The notes beneath the pieces were generated by a model. That model made no database searches, was not told the origin of the DNA, and saw only the letters and a program-made list of their open reading frames with translations. Both the position numbers and the translations under genes were made by a program. 64,000 nt of DNA from Bordetella parapertussis (GTDB taxonomy: Bacteria > Pseudomonadota > Gammaproteobacteria > Burkholderiales > SG8-41), in the NCBI GenBank assembly GCA_945906815.1, contig CAMDRT010000001.1, positions 124,001 to 188,000 on the forward strand, given 5' to 3'. Shown here piece after piece: positions 35,665 to 44,609 of this stretch; within the stretch, counting starts at the first letter, position 1, and each line of letters opens with the position of its first letter.

Positions 35665-36609
35665 ATGATCAACATCTCGAAAAAAGGCGAGCGTGCAGAG
35701 CAGCCGCCAAAGAACAGTTATCTGATCTATCAGGTCATCGATGCGGCGCTTCGTCACGGATTGCGTTTGCTGCCGGCCTGGGCGTGGACAGAGCGGGTTT
35801 CTTTGTGGTGGGGCTATAACTATAAACCGGCGCCGCGCGTGGTGCGGTTGCGATCCAAGCCATTGATTTACGTCAATCCTACGGATTACCTGCAGTTACT
35901 GATCTACTACCTGGGAACGTTTGAGCCGCATTGCCTGCCGTACCTGAGAAAGTGTGCTAATGAAGGCGGAACCGTTGTGGACGTCGGCGCAAACATTGGC
36001 TTCTACACACTGGAAAGTTCATTGTTGGTCGGCGCAAGCGGACGGGTGATTTCCATTGAAGCCGCTCCGCCGCACCTGAAGGCGCTTCAGGAAAACATTC
36101 AACGAAACGGACTACGCAACGTCGCGATTATCAAAAATGCTGTGGGTGATAGGGTAGGCGAGGCGACATTGGCGCTTCCGCAGGGAGACAATCTGGGAAT
36201 GTTCACGCTGGGTCCAGTGGCAAGCGAAGAGATGTATCGCGTAGAAGTGCAACGGATAGATGATGTGCTGGAACAGCAAGGTGTCCAATGCGTCGATTTG
36301 ATTAAGATGGATATCGAGGGCTCGGAATTTCGTGCTTTGATCGGGGCCGCGACTACATTGGCGAGGTTCAAGCCTGCTCTCTTGCTGGAATTGAATGAAC
36401 CGGCGCTGCAGCGATGCGGATCGTCAACACGAGCCGTCAAGGAATTGCTCAGCAAGGCAGGTTATTTCGGGTGGATAATCGGGCGCACAGTGGTGCGGCC
36501 GATTCCGGAAAGTCAGGAGACGCACGTTTGCGATGAATGTCTTTTCATTCATCGGGAGCGGCAGTCATTAATCGACAAGTTGCGCTTGCCAGGCTTTAAT
36601 CGAGCTTAA
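35665..36609 (+). CDS. FkbM-family methyltransferase
   Basis: 314 residues from the ATG at 35665 (MINISKKGERAEQ), chosen over a longer frame that reads from inside the flippase gene. SAM-binding motif I is VDVGANIGFYTLES; post-motif elements VISIEAAPPH, VQRIDDVL and DLIKMDIEGSEFRAL are FkbM signatures. These enzymes O-methylate sugars or polyketide hydroxyls; here methylation of a repeat-unit sugar is the likely role. The stop TAA overlaps the ATG of the next glycosyltransferase (TAATG), so the two are translationally coupled. Confidence 0.92.
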   Translation: MINISKKGERAEQPPKNSYLIYQVIDAALRHGLRLLPAWAWTERVSLWWGYNYKPAPRVVRLRSKPLIYVNPTDYLQLLIYYLGTFEPHCLPYLRKCANEGGTVVDVGANIGFYTLESSLLVGASGRVISIEAAPPHLKALQENIQRNGLRNVAIIKNAVGDRVGEATLALPQGDNLGMFTLGPVASEEMYRVEVQRIDDVLEQQGVQCVDLIKMDIEGSEFRALIGAATTLARFKPALLLELNEPALQRCGSSTRAVKELLSKAGYFGWIIGRTVVRPIPESQETHVCDECLFIHRERQSLIDKLRLPGFNRA

Positions 36610-37733
36610 TGCGTATCACTTTCGTTCTTCCAACGGTTGATATGAGTGGCGGTGCAAGAGTCGTTGCCATTTACGCAAAGGCGCTGGTGTCGCGCGGACA
36701 CGAGGTGATGCTTGTTTCACCGCCAGCGGCTGCTACAACATTCAGGCGCAAGGTGAAGTCTTTTCTGACGGGGAAGGGTTGGCCGCGCGAAGCGCGGCGG
36801 CTGCCATCCCATCTCGATCAAAGCGGGCTCAATCATCGCGTGCTGGAACGCTGGCGACCCGTGAATGACGCCGATGTCCCGGACGCGGATGTGGTGATTG
36901 CCACCTGGTGGGAAACCGCCGAGTGGGTCAATGCGCTCACTTCGCGCAAAGGCGCGAAAGTCTATTTTGTTCAGGGTCACGAAGTGTATTCATATTTGCC
37001 GGTCGTGCGCTGTCATGCCACCTATAAGTTTCGGATGCACAAGATTGTGATTTCGCGATGGCTTAAAGATGTGATGCGTACGCAGTACGGCGACGAGGTG
37101 GTGGACATGGTCCACAACAGTGTCGACCGTACCCAGTTCTTTGCCGCGGTGCGTGGCAAACAGGCAGTTCCGAGCGTGGGCTTCCTGTATGCTACCGGAC
37201 CCATCAAGGGGCTGGAGATATCACTTGCGGCATTGCGTATCGTGCGTCAGCGATTTCCCGATCTGCGTTTGATTTGTTTTGGCAGTGAAAAACCGGACGC
37301 AGACTTGCCGTTGCCGGAGGGCGTCGAATTTACGTTGTCTCCGCGGCAGAATCAAATCAGGAATTTGTACTCGCAATGCGACGTCTGGATCACCGCCAGC
37401 CGGACTGAAGGTTTTAATCTCCCGGCAATGGAATCCATGGCCTGCCGCACACCTGTGGTTTCCACCAAAACCGGATGGCCGGAAGAGGTGATTGAGAGCG
37501 GAAAAAACGGTGTGCTGGTCGACATCGACGATGTCGCTGGACTGGCGCGTGGTGTGGAGCGGATACTCTCGCTGGGCAGCGAAGAATGGAAAGTGGTATC
37601 GCAGCGCGCGCACGAAACGGCAAGCGCGGGTTCGTGGGAGGAGTCCTCGCGCGGGTTCGAAAATGCACTGGTTAATGCCTGCCAACGATCACGGCGTGGC
37701 GAGATCGCAGGCCAGTGCGCCAGTGCGCTCTGA
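36609..37733 (+). CDS. Glycosyltransferase family 4
   Basis: 374 residues with a GT-B layout. N-terminal domain begins RITFVLPTVDMSGGARVVAIYAK (glycine-rich acceptor side). The donor side contains FLYATGPIKGLEISLAAL and the E-x7-E segment SRTEGFNLPAMESMACRTP, the nucleotide-sugar site of GT4 enzymes. It has no membrane segment and is likely cytoplasmic, adding one sugar of the repeat unit. Coupled to the FkbM gene by a one-base overlap. Confidence 0.92.
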   Translation: MRITFVLPTVDMSGGARVVAIYAKALVSRGHEVMLVSPPAAATTFRRKVKSFLTGKGWPREARRLPSHLDQSGLNHRVLERWRPVNDADVPDADVVIATWWETAEWVNALTSRKGAKVYFVQGHEVYSYLPVVRCHATYKFRMHKIVISRWLKDVMRTQYGDEVVDMVHNSVDRTQFFAAVRGKQAVPSVGFLYATGPIKGLEISLAALRIVRQRFPDLRLICFGSEKPDADLPLPEGVEFTLSPRQNQIRNLYSQCDVWITASRTEGFNLPAMESMACRTPVVSTKTGWPEEVIESGKNGVLVDIDDVAGLARGVERILSLGSEEWKVVSQRAHETASAGSWEESSRGFENALVNACQRSRRGEIAGQCASAL

Positions 37734-37794
37734 GACGCGGGTATTCGCGCAGCACCGCAGTCGAATTGCGGCGATGTTTCTTTGACCGCGGAAT

Positions 37795-38805
37795 ATGCAA
37801 TATTCGCTAACCGGATCGACTGCAGCAGGTATCGTTGTCATCGGCCGCAACGAAGGCGAACGCTTGCGTAACTGCTTGGAATCAGTGCGTAAGACAGCCT
37901 GCCCGGTGGTCTATGTCGATTCCGGATCTACCGATGACAGCGTAGCGATCGCGCATTCGTTCAATGCGCAAGTGGTAGCGCTTGCTACGGACCGTCCATT
38001 CTCTGCTGCGCGCGCACGTAATGAGGGCTATGCGCGTTTGCTGGAACACAGCCCGCAGGTTCGCTACGTACAATTCATCGATGGTGACTGCACCCTGCTG
38101 GATGGCTGGGTTGATGCGGCCAGCGGCGCGCTGCAGGAAGACCCTAAACGTGCCGCCGTTATAGGCCACCTGTCGGAACGAAATGCAGAGGCTAGCCCGT
38201 ATAACCGCTTGTGTGCCCTGGAGTGGGAATCGCCGGTTGGCGACTTGCAAAACTTTGGCGGTTTGGTGGGTATCGCCATGATTCGATCTGATGTACTGCG
38301 CCAATTGGGTGGCTACAATCCCGAGGTAATCGCCGGCGAGGATGCGGAACTCGGTGTGCGCATGGGACTTGCGGGTTACAAAGTGACCAAGATCGACTGT
38401 CCGATGGCCACTCACGATGCCAACATAACCCGCTTTCGGCAATGGTGGCTAAGGGCCGTGCGTGGCGGGCACGCGATCGGGCAACGTGCACACCTGCACG
38501 GCAATTCAGTACTGCGGGACTGCATGCGGGAGCGCTGTAGCACGCTGTTTTGGGGTGTTGGCTTGCCGAGCTTGATCGTGGTGGCGGCAGTGCCGAGCCA
38601 GGGTGTCAGCCTGTTTGCATTAGGCGCATATTTGTTGCTGGGGTGCCGCGTCTGGAAACATCGTCGCCAGCAGAATGACTCCCCGGGCGATGCACTGCTG
38701 TACACGAGATTTCTGTTGCTAGCCAAGTTTGCGAATGCGGTGGGTCTGCTGCGGTTCTTTGTAAACAGGATCAGCCGGCGTTATGAGATCATCGAATACA
38801 AATGA
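37795..38805 (+). CDS. Glycosyltransferase family 2, membrane-associated
   Basis: 336 residues. GT-A fold: GIVVIGRNEGERLRNCLES, VVYVDSGSTDDSV, the metal-binding D-x-D in QFIDGDCTLLDGW, and EDAELGVRMGLAGY as the catalytic acidic block. Hydrophobic segments near the C-terminus (about residues 250-285) suggest membrane anchoring. It is 61 bases after the GT4 gene on the same strand. The sugar is not predictable from motifs alone. Confidence 0.92.
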   Translation: MQYSLTGSTAAGIVVIGRNEGERLRNCLESVRKTACPVVYVDSGSTDDSVAIAHSFNAQVVALATDRPFSAARARNEGYARLLEHSPQVRYVQFIDGDCTLLDGWVDAASGALQEDPKRAAVIGHLSERNAEASPYNRLCALEWESPVGDLQNFGGLVGIAMIRSDVLRQLGGYNPEVIAGEDAELGVRMGLAGYKVTKIDCPMATHDANITRFRQWWLRAVRGGHAIGQRAHLHGNSVLRDCMRERCSTLFWGVGLPSLIVVAAVPSQGVSLFALGAYLLLGCRVWKHRRQQNDSPGDALLYTRFLLLAKFANAVGLLRFFVNRISRRYEIIEYK

Positions 38806-38889
38806 TGTGCGATGCGGCGAAGCTATCCGTGTTGTCGATGCACTCGCGTGTGCGAGTGCATGCGCTGGCTGGTGCAGATGGAACATGCC

Positions 38890-41013
38890 ATGACTGAAAA
38901 ACGCTGGCGTGTTGGCCTGTTGGGTGCCGGTTACATCTGTGAGGCGCACGCCCAGGCGCTGCACGGTATCGCAGATGTGGAAATTGTCGCAGTATGTGAT
39001 CGCGCCAGCGACAGGGCGGTTGCGGCGGCAAAAAAATTTGCTATACCCACGGCGTGCGCGACGCTGGATGAGATGTTGGCAGGCACGGTCGATGTGGTTC
39101 ACGTGTTGTTGCCGCCGCCTCTGCATTTTGAAGCGAGTCGGCAAATTCTCGAGTCCGGCCGCCATGTCTTTCTCGAAAAACCCATGGCACTACGCGCCGC
39201 GCAGTGCCAAGCGCTGGCCGATCTAGCCACCGCGAAAAACCTTAGGTTGGCCGTCAATCACAATTTTCTGTTTCTGCCTGCGTATGAGAAGCTGCGGCAA
39301 CAGGCGCGCGATGGCACACTGGGGAAGCTCGATCACATCACTGTCAACTGGCGCTATCCGCTGGGCCAGATTCAGTCCGGCCCTTTCGATAACTGGATGC
39401 TGCGCGAGCCCGGGAACCTCTTTCTCGAACTCGGACCGCACCTGGTAGCATTCGCAATGGATCTGGTCGGCCCGCTCGATCAGCTGCGGACCACTGTTTC
39501 CCGTCCCATCGACCTGCCCGGCGGTGTCCGTGTCTATCGCTGTTGGCATGTGCACGGCATGACGGGGCATACGGCGGTAGATTTAACGCTCTCGGTGTTG
39601 CCCGGTTACGGTGAGCGCAGTGTGACGGTGCATGCGTACGCTGCAACCGCAAAATGTGATTACGCGCGCAACCTCTATTTCCGGGATGAGCCGAGTGGCT
39701 ACGGATTGGTCACCGATAACTTTGTCACCACCGTGTCTATGGCGTGCCAATTGGCTGCCAAGGGCATCGGTAATTTTTTGAAAGCTGTGACCCACACGCT
39801 CACAAAAACCCCGGCGGCCCATCCTTATGGTGAGTGCATTGAACGCAGCATCAGGGCGTTTTACCGTGCTGAGGGCAGCCAGCCCGAATCGCGCCTGACC
39901 GGACAGTTTGGCGTTGCTGTCGTTACGGCTTGCGAGCAGATTGTTCAGCAGGCAGACTTTGCGCGCGCTGAAAACACCACGAAAATCTGGACGGTGAAAC
40001 CGCCGCTGCAAACGCCGACGGTGCTGGTCATCGGGGGCACAGGATTTATTGGCAAGTATCTGGTTAAGGCCCTGGTTGCGCGCGGCTATGGGGTGCGTGT
40101 GACCACCCGCGGCATGGGTGCCGGTCAGATTACCCTTGCGGGCCTGCCGGTAGAACTCGTGCAGGGCGATCTGGCCGACCCAATCTTTATTGATTCAGCG
40201 CTTGCCGGCATAGACGTGGTCTATCACCTAGCGAAGGCGGATGGCAAAAGGTGGGAGGACTACTACGCACGGGATGTTGTGGTCACCCGCAACATTGCCG
40301 AGCGTGCGCGGGTACAGGGCATCAAGCGGTTTATTTATACCGGCACCATCGACTCGTACTACTCGGCGAATGCACAGGAGGTCATCACTTCAGACACGAA
40401 ACTTGACCCCATGATTACCAGCCGAAATCACTACGCCCGCTCGAAAGCTGCCTGCGAGGCGCTATTGCTTGAGCTGCATCGGCAGCAAGGCTTGCCGGTG
40501 GTGATATTCCGCCCGGGTATCGTGATCGGCAAGGGTTGCCCCCCGGCCCACTGGGGTGTGGGTATGTTTCACTCGGCAACACGGGTGCAGTTCTGGGGGG
40601 ATGGACGAAATAAACTGCCACTGGTGCTGGTCGAAGATGTGGCTCAGGCATTGGTGTTGGGATTGGACAAGGCCAGCATAGAAGGCCAGAGTTTCCTGCT
40701 TACTGACGCGCCACTGCTGAGCGCGCGTGAGTATGTCGACATCGTTTCAGAAGAGAGTGGCGCCCGCGTGCGTGCCGCGTCGACGCCTATCTGGAGGTTT
40801 TTTCTCGCGGATGCGTTAAAGGAACTGGCAAAGCACGCCATCAACCACCCGCACCGCAGAGTGCCCAGCTATCGTGATTGGGATTCGCGAAGTCATCGCG
40901 CGCGCTACGATAATTCCGCCGCCCGGCAGGTGCTCGGATGGCAACCTGCGGGCACGCGCGAGGCTTTGATTGAACGCGGTATAGTCGCCGCGGCACGTGA
41001 TTTTATGCGTTAA
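38890..41013 (+). CDS. Gfo/Idh/MocA oxidoreductase fused to NAD-dependent epimerase/dehydratase
   Basis: 707 residues from ATG 38890 (ATG 38878 is four codons upstream). Residues about 1-360 are a Gfo/Idh/MocA dehydrogenase: VGLLGAGYICEAHAQAL nucleotide fold, HVFLEKPMAL with the catalytic Lys of the E-K-P motif. Residues about 378-690 are an extended SDR: VLVIGGTGFIGKYL, then YTGTIDSYY and the Y-x-x-x-K site HYARSKAACEALL. Each half alone makes or modifies nucleotide-sugars; the fusion suggests two consecutive steps, such as oxidation at C3 followed by epimerisation or reduction. In this locus it would supply an unusual sugar. Confidence 0.9.
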   Translation: MTEKRWRVGLLGAGYICEAHAQALHGIADVEIVAVCDRASDRAVAAAKKFAIPTACATLDEMLAGTVDVVHVLLPPPLHFEASRQILESGRHVFLEKPMALRAAQCQALADLATAKNLRLAVNHNFLFLPAYEKLRQQARDGTLGKLDHITVNWRYPLGQIQSGPFDNWMLREPGNLFLELGPHLVAFAMDLVGPLDQLRTTVSRPIDLPGGVRVYRCWHVHGMTGHTAVDLTLSVLPGYGERSVTVHAYAATAKCDYARNLYFRDEPSGYGLVTDNFVTTVSMACQLAAKGIGNFLKAVTHTLTKTPAAHPYGECIERSIRAFYRAEGSQPESRLTGQFGVAVVTACEQIVQQADFARAENTTKIWTVKPPLQTPTVLVIGGTGFIGKYLVKALVARGYGVRVTTRGMGAGQITLAGLPVELVQGDLADPIFIDSALAGIDVVYHLAKADGKRWEDYYARDVVVTRNIAERARVQGIKRFIYTGTIDSYYSANAQEVITSDTKLDPMITSRNHYARSKAACEALLLELHRQQGLPVVIFRPGIVIGKGCPPAHWGVGMFHSATRVQFWGDGRNKLPLVLVEDVAQALVLGLDKASIEGQSFLLTDAPLLSAREYVDIVSEESGARVRAASTPIWRFFLADALKELAKHAINHPHRRVPSYRDWDSRSHRARYDNSAARQVLGWQPAGTREALIERGIVAAARDFMR

Positions 41014-41048
41014 CACACCGGTTGCTTCCGGCAACAGGAGCCCAAGCG

Positions 41049-42272
41049 TTGCGTATAGCCTATTTTATCAACCAGTACCCCAAGGTCAGCCACAGCTTCA
41101 TCCGGCGGGAAATCCTGGCCCTGGAGCGGCAGGGCTTCGAGATCGAGCGCATTGCGCTGCGCGGTTGGGAGGGTGAGCTGGTGGACGAAGCGGATCACCA
41201 GGAGCGCGCGCGGACACGTTATGTGCTGCAGCAAGGGCTTTGCAGGTTGGCGTGGCCGCTGTTGCGGACGCTGTTAACCGCGCCCGGACGTTTCATGTCC
41301 GCGCTGGTGTTGGCGCTGCGCATGGGTAGGCACGCTGATCGCGCACTGCCCTATCACTTGGTCTACCTGGCTGAAGCTTGCTGCATTCTGGCGTGGCTCA
41401 GATCCAACGGTGCTGCCCACGTGCACGCCCACTTCGGCACGAACGCCGCCGCAGTCGTAATGCTGACGCATGTACTCGGTGGGCCTTCCTACAGTTTTAC
41501 GGTGCATGGTCCGGAGGAGTTCGACAAGCCGCAGTTACTGGGCATAGGCGAGAAAATTCGCCGCTCGGCTTTCGTGGTGGCGATCAGTTCCTATGGCCGC
41601 AGCCAGATTTATCGCTGGGTTGAGCCCGGGCACTGGGACAAGGTCAAGGTGGTGCACTGTGGTTTGGAGCCTTCGTTTCATGATGTCGTGCCGGTGCCAC
41701 CGCCCGAGGTGCCGCTATTGGTTTGTGTCGGGCGTCTGTGCGAGCAGAAGGGGCAAGTGCTGTTGATCAAGGCAGCGGCGCGTTTGGCAGAGCAAGGCAT
41801 CCGCTTCGGTTTGGTGCTGGCCGGCGACGGCGAAATGCGCAAGGAGCTTGAAGCGTTGATCGCGCAGCACGCGCTGAGTGCGCAAGTGCGCATCACCGGC
41901 TGGATCAGCAGTGAACGGGTGCGCGAAGAAATCCTTGCCGCGCGCGGGCTGGTGCTGCCCAGCTTCGCCGAAGGCCTGCCGGTGGTCATCATGGAGGCTA
42001 TGGCGCTGCGCCGGCCGGTGCTGACGACTTACGTCGCTGGCATACCGGAACTGGTTATTCACGGTGTGAATGGGTGGCTGTTCCCGGCGGGAGATATCGA
42101 CGCACTGGCCGGCGCGATGGCGGAGTGCCTGTCGTGTCCAGCAGCAGCGTTGCAACGCATGGGTGAAGCCGCCCATGCGCGGGTGCTTGAGCGCCATTCG
42201 ATCGACATCGAAGCGGCCAAGCTGGCGGGCTTGTTGCGTCAGGCTGCGGCTGGAGTAATGGCCGATGGATAA
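41049..42272 (+). CDS. Glycosyltransferase family 4
   Basis: 407 residues from TTG at 41049, chosen because AGGAG lies eight bases upstream and RIAYFINQYPKVSHSFIRREI is the family start. The N-terminal domain has HVHAHFGTNAAAVVML; the donor domain has LVCVGRLCEQKGQ, LVLAGDGEMR and the E-x7-E block SFAEGLPVVIMEAMALRRPVL. It resembles colanic-acid/EPS-type GT4 enzymes. It begins 35 bases after the fusion gene and ends 3 bases before the following GT2 gene, so it is co-transcribed with both. Confidence 0.92.
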   Translation: MRIAYFINQYPKVSHSFIRREILALERQGFEIERIALRGWEGELVDEADHQERARTRYVLQQGLCRLAWPLLRTLLTAPGRFMSALVLALRMGRHADRALPYHLVYLAEACCILAWLRSNGAAHVHAHFGTNAAAVVMLTHVLGGPSYSFTVHGPEEFDKPQLLGIGEKIRRSAFVVAISSYGRSQIYRWVEPGHWDKVKVVHCGLEPSFHDVVPVPPPEVPLLVCVGRLCEQKGQVLLIKAAARLAEQGIRFGLVLAGDGEMRKELEALIAQHALSAQVRITGWISSERVREEILAARGLVLPSFAEGLPVVIMEAMALRRPVLTTYVAGIPELVIHGVNGWLFPAGDIDALAGAMAECLSCPAAALQRMGEAAHARVLERHSIDIEAAKLAGLLRQAAAGVMADG

Positions 42273-42275
42273 TCC

Positions 42276-43469
42276 ATGGCATCGATGACGGTGATCGAGA
42301 TAGTGCTGTGTTTGCTGGCGGCGGTGATCTCAGTGCCGGTGTTGGTGTTGATGGTGCAGGTGCTGATGGCGATGCCCGCGTATCGTCCGCGCGCAATGCC
42401 TGGTGGCCGGCGTCCTACGGTGGCAGTCTTGATTCCGGCGCATGACGAAGCATGGGTAATTGCTGCTACGCTGCGCGCGCTCGTACCGCAACTTGTAACC
42501 GGCGACCGGCTGCTCGTTGTGGCCGACAACTGTACCGACCATACGGCGCAGATTGCCGCCGAGACTGGCGCAGAGGTGCATCAGCGATCCGACCCGGGAC
42601 ATCGCGGCAAGGGCTACGCACTGGATTTTGGCGTGCGCCGGCTTGAGCAGCAGCCACCTGAGGTGGTGCTGATCATCGATGCCGACTGCGTGATCGATGG
42701 CGGGGCGATTGAACGCCTGGCCCGTTTGTGCATAGCGAGTGGCCGGCCAGTGCAGGGACTGAATCTCATGCAATCGCCCACGGGCGCAGGACTGCGCACG
42801 CGGATTGCCGCCTTTGCATGGCTGGTTAAAAACCAGGTGCGCCCGCTGGGACTGCAGCGCCTGGAATTGCCCTGCCAACTCATGGGCACGGGCATGGCGT
42901 TTCCGTGGGCAGTCATTAGCCGCGCGGCACTGGCGAGCGGGCACATCGTCGAAGATCTCAATCTCGGCATCGATGTTGCACGCTCGGGCGTGCCGGCGCT
43001 GTTCTGCCCAGAGGCGCGGGTCACCAGCACTTTTCCCGCAACGGCAGAGGGGCTGGCCAGCCAGCGGACACGGTGGGAGCACGGTCACCTCAGCGTGATC
43101 CTGAGCGCCGCGCCGCGATTGTTCCTCGAAGCGCTGCACCGTCGCGACCGCAATCTTCTCGCACTCGCGCTCGACCTATGCATACCACCGCTGGCGCTGC
43201 TGCTGCTGCTGGTGTTAGCAGTGTTCGCCGCTAGCGCAGTGGTTTACAGCGTGACGGCATCGGCTCTGCCACTGGGGATTTCAGGTATCTCTTTGTTTTT
43301 GATGATATTTTCAGTCATGTTGTGCTGGGGACGTTATGCGCGGCGGGTCATTTCTCTGGCTGAGCTCGCGTGTGTGCCGTTTTATGTGCTGTGGAAAGTG
43401 CCGTTGTATTTGAAGTTCCTGGTGCAGCGGCAGGCGCAGTGGGTGCGCTCAAGGCGCGACGGGAACTAG
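42276..43469 (+). CDS. Glycosyltransferase family 2, processive/polytopic type
   Basis: 397 residues. A leading TM helix (residues about 5-30) is followed by a GT-A domain: VAVLIPAHDEAWV, VVADNCTDHTAQI, the D-x-D in LIIDADCVIDGG, and the Q-x-x-R-W motif in ASQRTRWEHGHLS that marks cellulose-synthase-like enzymes. Two or three helices follow near residues 295-370. Membrane-embedded GT2 enzymes of this kind add sugars to lipid-linked or growing chains. Start ATG at 42276 just after the previous stop. Confidence 0.9.
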   Translation: MASMTVIEIVLCLLAAVISVPVLVLMVQVLMAMPAYRPRAMPGGRRPTVAVLIPAHDEAWVIAATLRALVPQLVTGDRLLVVADNCTDHTAQIAAETGAEVHQRSDPGHRGKGYALDFGVRRLEQQPPEVVLIIDADCVIDGGAIERLARLCIASGRPVQGLNLMQSPTGAGLRTRIAAFAWLVKNQVRPLGLQRLELPCQLMGTGMAFPWAVISRAALASGHIVEDLNLGIDVARSGVPALFCPEARVTSTFPATAEGLASQRTRWEHGHLSVILSAAPRLFLEALHRRDRNLLALALDLCIPPLALLLLLVLAVFAASAVVYSVTASALPLGISGISLFLMIFSVMLCWGRYARRVISLAELACVPFYVLWKVPLYLKFLVQRQAQWVRSRRDGN

Positions 43470-43472
43470 AGC

Positions 43473-44606
43473 GTGGTAAATTTTCAGCGCGAGGTGTACT
43501 GCATACTGGGGCTGCCGTTCGATGCCGTCGATATGGCGGGCGCCGTGCGTCAGGTTCGCGACGCGGCCGCGCAGCGCACCCCTTGCTTGCTGTCGACCCC
43601 AAACCTGAATTTCGCCATCGACTGCCGTAGCGATGGCGCATTTCGTGATTCGGTGATCCATAGCAACCTGGTGGTTGCCGATGGCATGCCGTTGGTGTGG
43701 ATTGCGCGCTGGCTGGGGATCCCGATTCGGGAACGTGTGCCAGGTTCCACCTTGTTCGAAACGTTGCGCGGCGCTTGCGGCAAGCCGTTGTCGGTTTATT
43801 TCTTCGGCGGGCCCGATGGCGCAGCCCAAGCCGCATGCCACCGGCTGCAGCAGGAAGGCGGTGGCCTAACCGGAGCGGGGTATGACTCGCCGGGCTTTGG
43901 CTCAGTTGCCGACATGAGCCGCGACGAGCTCATCCAACGCATCAACGCCAGTGGCGCCGATTTTCTGCTGGTGGCGCTGGGGGCCAGGAAAGGCCAGGCC
44001 TGGATTGAACACAACCGTGCGCGCATCACGGTACCGGTGATCAGCCACCTCGGGGCGGTGGTGAACTTCGTGGCAGGGCGGGTCCACAGGGCGCCGGCAT
44101 GGATGCAGAATATCGGGCTGGAATGGTTATGGCGGATCAAGGAAGAGCCCGCGCTGTGGCGCCGCTATTGCGCGGATGGATGGGCTTTGCTCCTGCTACT
44201 GGTGACCCGCATCATCCCCTATGTATGGTACTTGCGCCACAACCAACCGGGTGCTGCCGAGTTGCAAACGGCTACAGCGCAAATGAGCGCGGAAGGATTA
44301 CACTGCGTGGTGCAACTGCGGGGCGCTTGGACGCAGCGCAATATCATGCCATTGCGGGCTTGTTTCGCCAGCGCCGTGCGGGCCGGAAAGGATGTGCGGC
44401 TGGACATGGGCGGCGTTACTTACGTGGACAGTGCTGTGGTGGGACTGCTGACCTTGTTGTACGGGGAGCAGCAGCAACAACGCAAGAAATTGCTGATGAC
44501 CTCTGTGCAAAAACCGGTGCGCCGGGTAATCCGCTATTGCTGTGCAGAATATTTGCCTGTGGATTTGTCACCAGCATCGAGACACGAACTATCACTGACG
44601 GATTAA
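43473..44606 (+). CDS. WecG/TagA/CpsF glycosyltransferase fused to a C-terminal STAS domain
   Basis: 377 residues from GTG at 43473. Residues about 1-255 are a WecG/TagA/CpsF transferase (family GT26): TPNLNFAIDC, VVADGMPLVWIARWLG, RVPGSTLF, LVALGARKGQAWIE, and the C-terminal amphipathic anchor GLEWLWRIKEEPALWRRY. Residues about 275-360 look like a STAS domain: VVQLRGAWTQRN, then VRLDMGGVTYVDSAVVGLLTLLYG. GT26 enzymes transfer HexNAc or ManNAc-type sugars to undecaprenyl-PP-sugar. STAS domains bind regulators or nucleotides, so regulated sugar transfer is an inference. Confidence 0.88.
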   Translation: MVNFQREVYCILGLPFDAVDMAGAVRQVRDAAAQRTPCLLSTPNLNFAIDCRSDGAFRDSVIHSNLVVADGMPLVWIARWLGIPIRERVPGSTLFETLRGACGKPLSVYFFGGPDGAAQAACHRLQQEGGGLTGAGYDSPGFGSVADMSRDELIQRINASGADFLLVALGARKGQAWIEHNRARITVPVISHLGAVVNFVAGRVHRAPAWMQNIGLEWLWRIKEEPALWRRYCADGWALLLLLVTRIIPYVWYLRHNQPGAAELQTATAQMSAEGLHCVVQLRGAWTQRNIMPLRACFASAVRAGKDVRLDMGGVTYVDSAVVGLLTLLYGEQQQQRKKLLMTSVQKPVRRVIRYCCAEYLPVDLSPASRHELSLTD

Positions 44607-44609
44607 CTG

